A stretch of DNA of 64,000 nucleotides from Tragulus kanchil (GCA_022376925.1 JAIOJX010000024.1:168981608-169045607); one strand, 5' to 3'; positions 1-14,098 are shown, numbered from the stretch's first letter. Translations and numbers: made by a program. The notes: generated by a model from the sequence alone, not told the origin.

Positions 1-3078
<3,078 letters not shown>

Positions 3079-3080
3079 AA

Positions 3081-3754
3081 AGATACTGATTTATTGCAGA
3101 ATCATGGTTCTATTTTCTCAATATATTAACTTGGAAAAAAATTTAGTCTTATCTCAACCTATCCCAACAGCAGTGGCTGATTTTTTTGCAGAATTTAAAA
3201 TCAGAGATGGTAATTTACAAGTCAGTCTGCTGAATCCCTTTTCTAAAGTAACTTTTTCAAAGCTAAGGTCACATATGGACATACTCATGCTGTAGGTGAG
3301 ATTCTTAAGGACTCTGATTCTTAAGGATGCTCTGAATCCTCTAGCTTTCCAGTGGACTGCCATGTACTGGATCAATGAAAGGAAATGATAATTATCTTTT
3401 ACTTTTTTTTTTTTGGATTGCAATGGATATTTAAATAGGCAATGTTTAACCCATTACTTGGCACTAGCAAAAAAGATTTACATTTAAAAAGATTTTAAAT
3501 ATAAAATAATTGGGGGGGAAAGGTGTGGTACATATTAATCATTATCACCAACAGATCTGTACTGTCTTTGACATAAATGAAATACAACATATGCACTTTG
3601 TGTGTCTCCCCTTAAGGGGGGCGTGAGGGGTGTTTTCTCATCATGTGTGTAATTTTCTGTTGCCTAGAACCTTAAAGTAGAGCACTCAATTGTGGGTTTC
3701 CGTGTTTTGAGAATTTGCAAATTACAGTTATGTACTACTGGGCGTTACAGACAA
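3081..3754. other. Intergenic or intronic DNA, nothing recognised
   Basis: AT-rich, with short homopolymers (T-run at about 3405, G-run at about 3511). No exon-like frame, splice-flanked coding segment or familiar repeat was recognised. If LEO1 runs leftwards as expected, this is probably intron 1. Confidence 0.5.
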
Positions 3755-4280
3755 AAAAAAGAAAAAGTAAAGCAAAGAAATGACCACATGACTCAGCAAT
3801 TACACTCCTACATATATACCCAAGAGAAATGAAAGTAGGTACTTCCACAAATACTTGTAAACAAATGCTCATAGCTTCATTATTTAAACAGTTAAAAGAT
3901 GGAAAACCCATGTCCACCCTTGGCTGAACAGATAAATTGGGATATATGCATAGAGTGGAATACTATTCGGCCACTAAAAAGAAACGAAATATTAGCACAT
4001 ACAATATGAATGAACTCTGAAAACAAGATGGTAAGAGATAGAAATTAGACACAAAAGGCCACATGTTGGATGATTCCACTTATATGAAATGTCCAGAATA
4101 CAGAAAACCTATAAATGCAAAAAGCAGACTGGCGATTGACAGGGGCCAGTGCAAGAAGCAAATTGCAAAGTAACTGCTCAATATGTGAGGTGTTTATTTT
4201 TGAGGTGATAAAAATGTTTTAAAGCTAGACAGAGGTGGTGACCACACAACATTTTAAATGTACTGCATTGTTCATGTACA
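3755..4280 (+). mobile_element. L1 LINE 3' end fragment (old)
   Basis: Reads like the 3' end of an old mammalian L1: the ACTCAGCAATTACACTCCTAC motif (one letter class off the usual 'CCAGCAATTCCACTCCTGGG'), then a GAATACTATTCGGCCA segment, a 'GATTCCACTTATATGAAA' segment and a terminal 'GTGGTGACCACACAACATTTTAAATG' stretch. All of these are typical landmarks in order. Strongly diverged, with no coding capacity. The last part is inside duplication D2. Confidence 0.75.
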
Positions 4281-6266
4281 AATGGCATATGCAGCAACCA
4301 AACTGAAAAGAAGTAAAATTGTCACTATTTGCAGATGATATGACCTTACATAAAGAAAATCCTAAAGACTCCACCAAAGAACTGTTAGAACTAAAAAACA
4401 AATTCAGTAAAGATGCAGAACATAAAATCAATATATAGTGTGTTTCTATACATGAATAATGAGCTATCAGAAAGAGAAATTAAGAAAAGAATCCCATTCA
4501 TAACTGCAACAAAAAGAATAAAATACTTAGGAACAAATTTAACCAAAAAGGTGAAAGACCTGTACACTGAAAACTGTAATACATACACTGACGAAAGAAA
4601 CTGAAGACACGAATAAATGGAAAGGTCGCTCATGACTGGAAGAATCAATACTGTTAAAACATACATACTAACAAAAGTAATCCACATATTGAATACAATC
4701 CCGATCAAAACCTCAATGGCATTCTTTACAGAAAGAGAACAAAGAACTGTACAATTCGTATGGAACCCCCCACACACAGGCGTGTAACTCACACAATCAA
4801 ATCAACCTTGAGATAAAAGAATAAAGCTACAGGCATCATGCCCTTGATTTCAAACTGCATTACAGACACATAAATCAATGGAACAGAATAAAAAGTTCAG
4901 AAATAAATCCATACATATATGGTCAATTAACTTACAACAAAGGAGCCAAACTGAGAATACACAAGGGGTAAAGGACAATAAATGGTGTTCAGAAATCTGA
5001 ACAGCAATATGCTGAGGAACGAAAATGGACCGCTTACACCATACACAAAATTTAACTCTAAATGGATTAGACTTAAATTTTAGACCTGAAACCATAAAAC
5101 TCCCAGAAGAAAACACAGGCAGTAAGCTCCCTGACATTGGTCTTGATTATCACTTTTTTGGTTTGACACCAGAAGCAATGGCAACGAAATGAAATAGCAG
5201 ACTGGCGATTGACAGGGGCCAGTGCAAGAAGCAAATTGCAAAGTAACTGCTCAATATGTGAGGTGTTTATTTTTGAGGTGATAAAAATGTTTTAAAGCTA
5301 GACAGAGGTGGTGACCACACAACATTTTAAATGTACTGCATTGTTCATGTACAAATGGCATATGCAGCAACCAAACTGAAAAGAAGTAAAATTGTCACTA
5401 TTTGCAGATGATATGACCTTACATAAAGAAAATCCTAAAGACTCCACCAAAGAACTGTTAGAACTAAAAAACAAATTCAGTAAAGATGCAGAACATAAAA
5501 TCAATATATAGTGTGTTTCTATACATGAATAATGAGCTATCAGAAAGAGAAATTAAGAAAAGAATCCCATTCATAACTGCAACAAAAAGAATAAAATACT
5601 TAGGAACAAATTTAACCAAAAAGGTGAAAGACCTGTACACTGAAAACTGTAATACATACACTGACGAAAGAAACTGAAGACACGAATAAATGGAAAGGTC
5701 GCTCATGACTGGAAGAATCAATACTGTTAAAACATACATACTAACAAAAGTAATCCACATATTGAATACAATCCCGATCAAAACCTCAATGGCATTCTTT
5801 ACAGAAAGAGAACAAAGAACTGTACAATTCGTATGGAACCCCCCACACACAGGCGTGTAACTCACACAATCAAATCAACCTTGAGATAAAAGAATAAAGC
5901 TACAGGCATCATGCCCTTGATTTCAAACTGCATTACAGACACATAAATCAATGGAACAGAATAAAAGTACAAAAATAAATCCATACATATATGGTCAATT
6001 AACTTACAACAAAGGAGCCAAACTGAGAATACACAAGGGGTAAAGGACAATAAATGGTGTTCAGAAATCTGAACAGCAATATGCTGAGGAACGAAAATGG
6101 ACCGCTTACACCATACACAAAATTTAACTCTAAATGGATTAGACTTAAATTTTAGACCTGAAACCATAAAACTCCCAGAAGAAAACACAGGCAGTAAGCT
6201 CCCTGACATTGGTCTTGATTATCACTTTTTTGGTTTGACACCAGAAGCAATGGCAACGAAATGAAA
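4123..6266. repeat. Direct duplication D2, offset 1073 bp
   Basis: Copy A 4123-5194, copy B 5196-6266. The difference is AAAAAGTTCAG against AAAAGTACA near 4889/5962. The junction is GAAA/TAGCAG. It cuts through L1 sequence. Confidence 0.95.
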
Positions 6267-6960
6267 AATAAACAAGTATGACATATCAGACTAAAAACAT
6301 GTCTACACAATAAAGGAAACCATCAATAAAATGAAAAGGCGATCTACTGAAATGGATAAAATATTTGCAAAGCATATGTTTGATAAAAGGTTAATACCAA
6401 AAATGCATAAAGAGTTCATACGATTCAATGGCCAAAAAAATAAAAGAACAATACAATTAAAAAAGGTCAGAAGACTTTAAGACATTTCTCCAAAAAAGAC
6501 ATACAGACAGCCAAGAGGTACATGAAACAATGCTAAACATCACTAATCAAAAGAGAAATAAAAATCAAAACCACAGCTGGAATGACTGTTATCGAAAGAC
6601 AAGAAATCAAAAGTTTGAGAGGATATAGAGAAAAGAGAACACTTGTACACTACTGGTGGGACTATAAAGTGGAGCAATCACTATGGAAAACAGTATGGAA
6701 ATGGTTCAGAAAAAGAACAGAACTATTATATGATCCATCTATTTCACTTCTGGGTATTTATCCAAAGAACACAAAAATACTAATTTGAAAGGACATACGC
6801 ACACCTATGTTCACTGCAGCACTACCAAGCTATAAAAGCAACCTAAATGTCCACCAACAGATAAAGTGTGGTGCATATACACAATAAAATGTTATTCATG
6901 CCACTGTAATATGACATATACATAAGGGAATATTATTCAACCATTAAAAAGAAGGGAATC
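4281..6960 (+). mobile_element. L1 LINE, 5'-truncated (ORF2 C-terminal half and 3' UTR), with D2 duplication inside
   Basis: The sequence around 4319-4640 translates, through frameshifts, as the L1 ORF2 reverse transcriptase YADD region and what follows: FADDMTL, a PKDSTKELLEL-like stretch, NELSEREIKKRIPF, TKRIKYLG.NLTKKVKDLYTENC. Downstream (6290-6960) is the L1 3' UTR with its usual landmarks (CACTATGGAAAACAGTATGG at 6678, TATCCAAAGAACAC at about 6760, ATTATTCAACCATTAAAAA at about 6930). Positions 4123-5194 recur at 5196-6266, so the ORF2 part appears twice. Many stops and frameshifts; inactive. Confidence 0.85.
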
Positions 6961-6963
6961 TTG

Positions 6964-7062
6964 AGAATTCCTTGGCAGTCTAAGGTTCAGGCTCATCGCT
7001 TTCACTGCCGTGGCCCGGGTTCAATCCCTAGTTGGGGAACTACGATCCCACGAGCCACACAC
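6964..7062 (+). mobile_element. CHR-type tRNA-Glu SINE fragment
   Basis: The head reads GAATTCCTTGGCAGTC, followed by the 'CGCTTTCACTGCCGTGGCC' segment and the polymerase III B-box-like GGGTTCAATCC and then GGGGAACTACGATCCCAC. This is the head of a cetartiodactyl CHR SINE, cut off at the right where BovB-like sequence starts. The same element recurs at 8093-8192 and 9179-9278 through D3 and D4. Confidence 0.75.
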
Positions 7063-7192
7063 CATGTTTGTGAGAACTCTCCACCAGGACCCGCTCATCC
7101 CGGGCGGCACTCGTGGCACGGCTCATACCTTCACTGAGTTACACAAGGCTGTGATCCATGGGGTCACTTTCACTAGATTTCTGTGATCACGG
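7063..7192 (-). mobile_element. BovB LINE fragment
   Basis: GAGAACTCTCCACCAGGACCC followed by GGCTGTGATCCATGGGGTCAC matches, in diverged form, the BovB 5' stretch seen more cleanly at 33729-33850 (AGAACTCTCCACCATGC, GGCTGTGATCCACATGATCA). Minus orientation by that comparison. It repeats at 8193-8516 and 9279-9602, where it extends further through the TTCTGTCTGTCCTCTGATGG stretch. Confidence 0.6.
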
Positions 7193-8092
7193 AGAAATCT
7201 GAACAGCAATATGCTGAGGAACGAAAATGGACCGCTTACACCATACACAAAATTTAACTCTAAATGGATTAGACTTAAATTTTAGACCTGAAACCATAAA
7301 ACTCCCAGAAGAAAACACAGGCAGTAAGCTCCCTGACATTGGTCTTGATTATCACTTTTTTGGTTTGACACCAGAAGCAATGGCAACGAAATGAAAAATA
7401 AACAAGTATGACATATCAGACTAAAAACATGTCTACACAATAAAGGAAACCATCAATAAAATGAAAAGGCGATCTACTGAAATGGATAAAATATTTGCAA
7501 AGCATATGTTTGATAAAAGGTTAATACCAAAAATGCATAAAGAGTTCATACGATTCAATGGCCAAAAAAATAAAAGAACAATACAATTAAAAAAGGTCAG
7601 AAGACTTTAAGACATTTCTCCAAAAAAGACATACAGACAGCCAAGAGGTACATGAAACAATGCTAAACATCACTAATCAAAAGAGAAATAAAAATCAAAA
7701 CCACAGCTGGAATGACTGTTATCGAAAGACAAGAAATCAAAAGTTTGAGAGGATATAGAGAAAGAGAACACTTGTACACTACTGGTGGGACTATAAAGTG
7801 GAGCAATCACTATGGAAAACAGTATGGAAATGGTTCAGAAAAAGAACAGAACTATTATATGATCCATCTATTTCACTTCTGGGTATTTATCCAAAGAACA
7901 CAAAAATACTAATTTGAAAGGACATACGCACACCTATGTTCACTGCAGCACTACCAAGCTATAAAAGCAACCTAAATGTCCACCAACAGATAAAGTGTGG
8001 TGCATATACACAATAAAATGTTATTCATGCCACTGTAATATGACATATACATAAGGGAATATTATTCAACCATTAAAAAGAAGGGAATCTTG
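7193..8092 (+). mobile_element. L1 3' end, repeated by D3
   Basis: Second appearance of the L1 3' region of 6063-6960. The tail (from AACCTAAATGTCC) is repeated a third time at 9055-9178 by D4. This is not an independent insertion. Confidence 0.85.
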
Positions 8093-8192
8093 AGAATTCC
8101 TTGGCAGTCTAAGGTTCAGGCTCATCGCTTTCACTGCCGTGGCCCGGGTTCAATCCCTAGTTGGGGAACTACGATCCCACGAGCCACACACC

Positions 8193-8516
8193 ATGTTTGT
8201 GAGAACTCTCCACCAGGACCCGCTCATCCCGGGCGGCACTGCGTGGCACGGCTCATACCTTCACTGAGTTACACAAGGCTGTGATCCATGGGGTCACTTT
8301 CACTAGATTTCTGTGATCACGGTTTCCGTTCTGGATGCTGTGGGACTCTAGTTCTTGCTGCTTCTGTCTGTCCTCTGATGGATGAAGATGAGAGGCTTCC
8401 TGACTGGCCATGGGAAACACTGGGTGTTCCTCTGGGGGGTGCAGAGTCACGCTCTTTAATCCACTGTCTGCTGATGGGTGAGGGCTGTGCTGCCTCCTTC
8501 CAGGTCACCTGGCCTA
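8193..8516 (-). mobile_element. BovB LINE 5'-region fragment
   Basis: Diverged match to the BovB leader at 33730-34020: a TGTCCTCTGATGGATGAAG segment followed by TTAATCCACTGTCTGCTGATGGGTGA. A further piece follows the Bov-tA SINE at about 8740-8880 (CCATGCCTCCGCAGGAGACCC, compare 34139-34165). Repeated at 9279-9602 and about 9826-9965 through D4. No open coding function. Confidence 0.6.
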
Positions 8517-8698
8517 ACAACGCTCCGATGGGAAGAATCTGCCTGCAATGCAGGAGACCTGGGTTTGAGCCCGTGCAGACGGGAATGGCAGCCCACTCCA
8601 GTATGCCTGCCTGGAGAATCCCAAGGACAGAGGAACCTAACGAGCTACACTCCATGGGGTCTAACGCGGTTGGACACAACTGAGCTACTAACACCAAC
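8517..8698 (+). mobile_element. Bov-tA SINE
   Basis: Characteristic order: GGGAAGAATCTGCCTGCAATG, CAGGAGACCTGGGTTTGAGCC (B-box region), GGAATGGCAGCCCACTCCAG, GCCTGCCTGGAGAATCCCA, GACAGAGGAACCTAACGAGC, CTCCATGGGGTC, GGACACAACTGAGC. The 5' head is truncated. Repeated at 9603-9784 by D4. Confidence 0.85.
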
Positions 8699-9602
8699 AA
8701 ATGAGGCCACCCAGTCCCGGAGTCCGCAGGCTCTATGCGAGGGGTGCTGGTGACCACCAAAAAGGCCTTACGCCCACAGGCACCTCCTAGGACCCGGCTG
8801 CCAGAGCCCCTGTTCCCACATCAGGCCGCCTCTGACCCATGCCTCCGCAGGAGACCCTCACACACTCACTGCTGATTCTACCTATTCAATTATTTATCAA
8901 GTATGTATCACGCAGTGAAGTCACATGGGGGAGGGAGATGAGCTTTCATCAAATCCCTACACCTAGCAAAGTAGCTGGAGCGTGCCAGGACATCTATCAA
9001 TGACGGATGAGTGAACAACTTCCACTGGACACCCCTGAAGACTGGAGCGTGCAGAACCTAAATGTCCACCAACAGATAAAGTGTGGTGCATATACACAAT
9101 AAAATGTTATTCATGCCACTGTAATATGACATATACATAAGGGAATATTATTCAACCATTAAAAAGAAGGGAATCTTGAGAATTCCTTGGCAGTCTAAGG
9201 TTCAGGCTCATCGCTTTCACTGCCGTGGCCCGGGTTCAATCCCTAGTTGGGGAACTACGATCCCACGAGCCACACACCATGTTTGTGAGAACTCTCCACC
9301 AGGACCCGCTCATCCCGGGCGGCACTGCGTGGCACGGCTCATACCTTCACTGAGTTACACAAGGCTGTGATCCATGGGGTCACTTTCACTAGATTTCTGT
9401 GATCACGGTTTCCGTTCTGGATGCTGTGGGACTCTAGTTCTTGCTGCTTCTGTCTGTCCTCTGATGGATGAAGATGAGAGGCTTCCTGACTGGCCATGGG
9501 AAACACTGGGTGTTCCTCTGGGGGGTGCAGAGTCACGCTCTTTAATCCACTGTCTGCTGATGGGTGAGGGCTGTGCTGCCTCCTTCCAGGTCACCTGGCC
9601 TA

Positions 9603-9784
9603 ACAACGCTCCGATGGGAAGAATCTGCCTGCAATGCAGGAGACCTGGGTTTGAGCCCGTGCAGACGGGAATGGCAGCCCACTCCAGTATGCCTGCCTGG
9701 AGAATCCCAAGGACAGAGGAACCTAACGAGCTACACTCCATGGGGTCTAACGCGGTTGGACACAACTGAGCTACTAACACCAAC
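9603..9784 (+). mobile_element. Bov-tA SINE, repeated by D4
   Basis: Same element as 8517-8698 at an offset of 1086 bp, with no independent target site. Confidence 0.85.
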
Positions 9785-10113
9785 AAATGAGGCCACCCAG
9801 TCCCGGAGTCCGCAGGCTCTATGCGAGGGGTGCTGGTGACCACCAAAAAGGCCTTACGCCCACAGGCACCTCCTAGGACCGCGGCTGCCAGAGCCCCTGT
9901 TCCCACATCAGGCCGCCTCTGACCCATGCCTCCGCAGGAGACCCTCACACACTCACTGCTGATTCTACCTATTCAATTATTTATCAAGTATGTATCACGC
10001 AGTGAAGTCACATGGGGGAGGGAGATGAGCTTTTCATCATCAAATCCCTACACCTAGCAAAGTAGCTGGAGCGTGCCAGGACATCTATCAATGACGGATG
10101 AGTGAACAACTTC

Positions 10114-10505
10114 ACGGCAGTGGCTGAGGGGAGGGTCCACGCGGCTCCGGCCTTGAAGACTGAATGGTGGAAGGACAGACACAGACGAGGGGTGATGAAA
10201 ACATTAGCAAAGTAAGTGGAACAAACGTCAGTGTAAGTCAGTATACAGATCTGTCCCGACCAGAACCTTCTGGATGTCCATCCCGGCAGAGCCCTCACAC
10301 TAGATTTCCACCTGGTGCTCCGCTGCACCGCGACCATACACTCATTAACTCATTTCACTAAAATCCTTCATCCCTTCTCTCCGAACACAGACCTCATATG
10401 CTCCCCGATCGAATATCTCCCCCACGCAAGAAACTCTAGAGCTTCTGCACAGGTTCTAGGAGGACACGTGCTCTCCAGCGCCTAACAGCTGTTTACGCAG
10501 CCCTA
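10114..10505. other. Non-coding DNA next to the LEO1 CpG island
   Basis: No repeat family recognised and no conserved coding segment. It would be the start of LEO1 intron 1 on the minus strand. Confidence 0.5.
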
Positions 10506-10754
10506 CCCCAGTTTCCTGTCCAATCTGCCCACCCGGACTTGCCAAACCCCCACCACGTCCCGCTCCGGCTTCACTCGGAAGGACAATCAAGCCTCTGCAA
10601 GCTCGTCCAGCCTCCGGCCAAGTCCCGGAGCTCCCGACCTCCATTCATTAACAGCCCCTGTGTGCAGCCGGACAGAGCGGACCTCCAGGCGGCTCCCTCG
10701 CGCGCCGCTCACCCGCCTCCACTCGCGCGTCCGGGCCCGGCTCGCTCCGCCGCG

Positions 10755-10784
10755 CCCGTCCCCGTCCCCGTCCCCGTCCCCGCC
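10755..10784 (+). repeat. (CCCGTC)n minisatellite-like repeat in the LEO1 CpG island
   Basis: Five near-perfect six-base units (CCCGTC), lying just inside intron 1 on the gene's strand. Repeated at 11882-11911 with the same unit number. Likely hard to sequence. Confidence 0.9.
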
Positions 10785-10938
10785 TCGGGAGGCGGCGGCA
10801 CCGCCGGGAGCGCGGGGGCCTGGCGCGGGAGCGGAGGAAGCGCCGGCCGCCGCGGCGCCCCGGCGTCCGCAGACCCGGAACCCGGCCGCGGGCGGGCCCC
10901 CGCCGCGCTCGCCGCCCCCGCCGCCCAGCCGAGCCCAC

Positions 10939-10996
10939 CTTTGCGCTCAGGATCGCTGTCCGCGTCGCTGCCGAAAAGGTCCTCCATGTCCGCCAT
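10939..10996 (-). CDS. LEO1: LEO1 first coding exon (RNA polymerase II-associated PAF1 complex subunit), copy A
   Basis: LEO1 is a nuclear subunit of the PAF1 complex, which travels with RNA polymerase II and supports elongation and histone modification. On the minus strand the exon reads MADMEDLFGSDADSDPERK (19 residues plus one base), which matches the known LEO1 N-terminus, including the MEDLFGSDADS acidic motif. The start at 10994-10996 sits in a perfect Kozak context (GCCGCCATGG). The exon ends AAAG and is followed at once by a GTGGGC splice donor (10938 leftwards), phase 1, as expected for LEO1. An in-frame upstream ATG exists near 11188, but the known protein starts at MADMED. No second exon was found to the left. 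The gene therefore extends beyond the window, with the ABI1 retrocopy and L1s in its first intron (inferred). Confidence 0.88.
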
Positions 10997-11666
10997 GGCG
11001 GCAGACGTCCGCCGCAGTCCGACCGTGGGCGGCTCCGCGACCGCCTTTACGGCACGGAACCTGCGGAACGCGACAGTGTCGCAAAGCGTCGCTGCCCAGC
11101 GGCGTGTCTCCGCGCGCTTGTTTTCGCGTGCACGGTGGAGTCGAACTTGTTCACACTTTAGCGACCAGCAGCCCCGCCCTTTCGACAATTCCTGTTCTTA
11201 TTTGGGAGTTTGCGCCCTGGTCCACCAGGTCTGAGTGTCAGTGGAGCGGGCGGTCAGGGAGGCTGGGTGGTGTCCCCGGGGCGGGGCTGTCCCCGGAAGG
11301 GCCTGCGACCCTGGCGGGATCAGGCCTGCAGTCCTTTGTTCAGCTGTTCTTAAAGTGTTGCAAACTCCTAACTGTTTTTTGTTTACGTGGATTATTTCTG
11401 TTGTTGTTTACTGTGAAAGTAATTCGGGCAGAAGTTTTAAAAATTCATTGGTACGGTAATAAACGGGCTGACATAAATAAGATTTTTGCACTTCAAGTGA
11501 CTTTTCTAAAAAGTAAATTGAAGAGTGGAATTGTTTTACAATTTTGAAAGTATCTTTAATGTTTGCCTCAAGTGAAAACAGCTGAATTATTATATCCGCT
11601 TCTACATTAAGTCTTTTGAGAAAGGCCCCAGTTTCCTGGGTCCAATTTCCCTGCCCACCCCGGACT

Positions 11667-12447
11667 TGCCAAACCCCCACCACGTCCCGCTCCGGCTTCA
11701 CTCGGAAGGACAATCAAGCCTCTGCAAGCTCGTCCAGCCTCCGGCCAAGTCCCGGAGCTCCCGACCTCCATTCATTAACAGCCCCTGTGTGCAGCCGGAC
11801 AGAGCGGACCTCCAGGCGGCTCCCTCGCGCGCCGCTCACCCGCCTCCACTCGCGCGTCCGGGCCCGGCTCGCTCCGCCGCGCCCGTCCCCGTCCCCGTCC
11901 CCGTCCCCGCCTCGGGAGGCGGCGGCACCGCCGGGAGCGCGGGGGCCTGGCGCGGGAGCGGAGGAAGCGCCGGCCGCCGCGGCGCCCCGGCGTCCGCAGA
12001 CCCGGAACCCGGCCGCGGGCGGGCCCCCGCCGCGCTCGCCGCCCCCGCCGCCCAGCCGAGCCCACCTTTGCGCTCAGGATCGCTGTCCGCGTCGCTGCCG
12101 AAAAGGTCCTCCATGTCCGCCATGGCGGCAGACGTCCGCCGCAGTCCGACCGTGGGCGGCTCCGCGACCGCCTTTACGGCACGGAACCTGCGGAACGCGA
12201 CAGTGTCGCAAAGCGTCGCTGCCCAGCGGCGTGTCTCCGCGCGCTTGTTTTCGCGTGCACGGTGGAGTCGAACTTGTTCACACTTTAGCGACCAGCAGCC
12301 CCGCCCTTTCGACAATTCCTGTTCTTATTTGGGAGTTTGCGCCCTGGTCCACCAGGTCTGAGTGTCAGTGGAGCGGGCGGTCAGGGAGGCTGGGTGGTGT
12401 CCCCGGGGCGGGGCTGTCCCCGGAAGGGCCTGCGACCCTGGCGGGAT
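11667..12447 (-). promoter_or_regulatory. LEO1: CpG-island promoter of LEO1 (copy B)
   Basis: Exact repeat of the CpG island at 10540-11320, including the (CCCGTC)n tract at 11882-11911 and the GC box. Confidence 0.78.
12066..12123 (-). CDS. LEO1: LEO1 first coding exon, copy B
   Basis: Identical to the exon at 10939-10996 (same 19 residues, same GT donor, same Kozak context), shifted by 1127 bp through duplication D5. If D5 is an assembly error, only one of the two is real. If it were real, LEO1 would have two alternative promoters and first exons. Nothing in the sequence favours one copy as the functional one. Confidence 0.85.
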
Positions 12448-13006
12448 CAGGCCTGCAGTCCTTTGTTCAGCTGTTCTTAAAGTGTTGCAAACTCCTAACT
12501 GTTTTTTGTTTACGTGGATTATTTCTGTTGTTGTTTACTGTGAAAGTAATTCGGGCAGAAGTTTTAAAAATTCATTGGTACGGTAATAAACGGGCTGACA
12601 TAAATAAGATTTTTGCACTTCAAGTGACTTTTTCTAAAAAGTAAATTGAAGAGTGGAATTGTTTTACAATTTTGAAAGTATCTTTAATGTTTGCCTCAAG
12701 TGAAAACAGCTGAATTATTATATCCGCTTCTACATTAAGTCTTTTGAGAAAGGTTTTGGTTGAAGCTTGTGAACAAAATCTGCCCTCACACACGCGTATG
12801 TATTTGTGATTGGAAGAGGGAGGCCGCCTTTCATACCACTAAAAGGGACTTATTTCGACCTCTCTGACAACCGCAGCTTTAGACTAGTGTATGTGAAACA
12901 TCAAAAATGTTCCATCCTAACCTGGTATACACTTATGTATAAAATTGAAATAATCACAAAACAGTACTGACTACTAAGATGAAATCTGAGATTTCCTATT
13001 CTCTTT

Positions 13007-13332
13007 GTTTTTTATGTGTTTTTTTTGACTATTTATTTATTTATTTATTTTGGACGGGGGTCGGGTTGGGGAGGGAGGGGAGCAGGTGGGCCACTTCTGT
13101 TGGTCTTTCATTTCTCTATTTTCATCCGTCTTTGTTCTTTGGCTCCCGTGGGCCTCCCATTGCGGTGGCGTCTGTTGTCGCAGAGCGCCGGCTCTGGGCG
13201 CATGCGCTCCAGAGCTCCGGCTCGGGAATTGGACACATGGGTCCAGCCTCTCCGCGGCTCGTGGGATCTTCCCAGGCCAGGGATCGAACCGGCGCCCCTT
13301 GCACTGCAAGGCGGTGTCCTTACCCACAGCCC
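13007..13332 (-). mobile_element. tRNA-type SINE with GC-rich 3' module, full-length
   Basis: Read on the minus strand: a head with ...GTGGGTAAGGACACCGCCTTG, a B-box GGTTCGATCCC, the GAGCCGGAGCTCTGGAGCGC and ATGCGCCCAGAGCCGG segments, GGGAGGCCCACGGGAGCC, AAAGAACAAAGACGGATG, then a CCCCTCCCTCCCC module and a TAAA-rich tail. Flanked by a 12 bp target-site duplication CCTATTCTCTTT (12995-13006 and 13333-13344). The head lacks the usual CTTCCCTGGTGGTCC. Repeated at 14099-14424 by D6. Confidence 0.85.
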
Positions 13333-13559
13333 CCTATTCTCTTTTATTCTGTTTCATCTTGTTTTGGTTTATGCTGACAGGCAGTGCATCTACTAAATTG
13401 ATTTCATGATTTGCTGATGGATTGCAGCCCGGAGCTAGAAAACAACTATTCCATTTCCATTGGCTTATCTTTTTAAGGGAAAGCCCTAAATTTTGCTAGG
13501 AAATATGGCTACATTTGCACATTGTAAAATCAGGCAGTCATAGCATTTCTATACTAGAT

Positions 13560-13640
13560 CAGTGCTAGATAAACCTTTTTGCTTTATAGAAGCTCAAAGA
13601 AGTAAAGTGACTTGCACATGTTAAACAACTAGGTCCTTAT
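13560..13640 (+). mobile_element. Possible MIR SINE fragment
   Basis: AAGCTCAAAGAAGTAAAGTGACTTGCACATGTTAAACAACTAGG resembles, in parts, the MIR core (GAGGTTAAGTGACTTGCCCAAGG). Short and diverged. Repeated at about 14652-14732. Confidence 0.4.
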
Positions 13641-14098
13641 TAGGAATTGTCAATTTTTAGTTGACAAAAATGTACATTCTGTTAGATATTACCTGATTAG
13701 CCCAATTTGGGGGCTTTGATCTTAGACAAGCAAGAGTAGTTTTTTTGTTTTGTTTTTTCTTTGAGGGGGTTGGGGAGGGAGAGGGGCGGGCGGGCCACTT
13801 CCATTGGTCCTTCATTTCTCCATTTTCATTTGTCTTTTTCTGTCCTCGCAGTTGAAGCTTGTGAACAAAATCTGCCCTCACACACGCGTATGTATTTGTG
13901 ATTGGAAGAGGGAGGCCGCCTTTCATACCACTAAAAGGGACTTATTTCGACCTCTCTGACAACCGCAGCTTTAGACTAGTGTATGTGAAACATCAAAAAT
14001 GTTCCATCCTAACCTGGTATACACTTATGTATAAAATTGAAATAATCACAAAACAGTACTGACTACTAAGATGAAATCTGAGATTTCCTATTCTCTTT

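Larger units (their letters stand above)
6063..8322. repeat. Direct duplication D3, offset 1130 bp
   Basis: Copy A 6063-7192, copy B 7193-8322. It overlaps the tail of D2, so the stretch beginning AGAAATCTGAACAGC occurs three times (4990, 6063, 7193). One-base indels occur at AAAAGAG/AAAGAG (6631/7761) and GGCACTCG/GGCACTGCG (7107/8237). Confidence 0.95.
7969..10113. repeat. Direct duplication D4, offset 1086 bp, with about 32 bp of filler
   Basis: Copy A 7969-9022, filler 9023-9054, copy B 9055-10113. It begins inside copy B of D3. Indels include GGACCCGG/GGACCGCGG (8792/9878) and CTTTCATCA/CTTTTCATCATCA (8942/10029). Confidence 0.92.
10540..11320 (-). promoter_or_regulatory. LEO1: CpG-island promoter of LEO1 (copy A)
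   Basis: Very GC-rich and dense in CG dinucleotides, in sharp contrast with the AT-rich flanks. It contains the LEO1 start codon and the region upstream of it on the minus strand (10997-11320), with no obvious TATA box, as is usual for housekeeping genes. GC-box-like GGGGCGGGG occurs at about 11277-11287. The transcription start cannot be placed from sequence alone. Confidence 0.8.
10506..12753. repeat. Direct duplication D5, offset 1120-1127 bp (LEO1 promoter and exon 1)
   Basis: Copy A 10506-11625, copy B 11626-12753. Differences cluster in C- and T-rich runs at the copy start (GTCCAATCTGCCC against GGGTCCAATTTCCCTGCCC), plus one T in a run near 11505/12631. The junction shares CCCC. Confidence 0.95.

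Noticed and set aside
10709..11188. Minus-strand LEO1 frame starting 64 codons upstream of MADMED and reading past the exon
   Set aside because: The known LEO1 protein starts at MADMED in an ideal Kozak context. The upstream part is 5' UTR, and the part left of 10939 is intron after a GT donor.
10660..11547. Long plus-strand open frames (up to 342 codons at 11616-12644) over the CpG island
   Set aside because: They are Pro/Arg/Ala-rich by-products of GC-rich DNA antisense to LEO1 exon 1, run into AT-rich DNA with no domain, and are duplicated with the island.
13016..13396. Many 60-180 codon frames through SINE copies (here and at 9403-9948, 37194-37709, 42625-43074, 62479-63030)
   Set aside because: They translate tRNA-derived SINE bodies. 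The recurrent QARDRTGAPCTAR and GKIPRA-like strings are SINE translations, not proteins.
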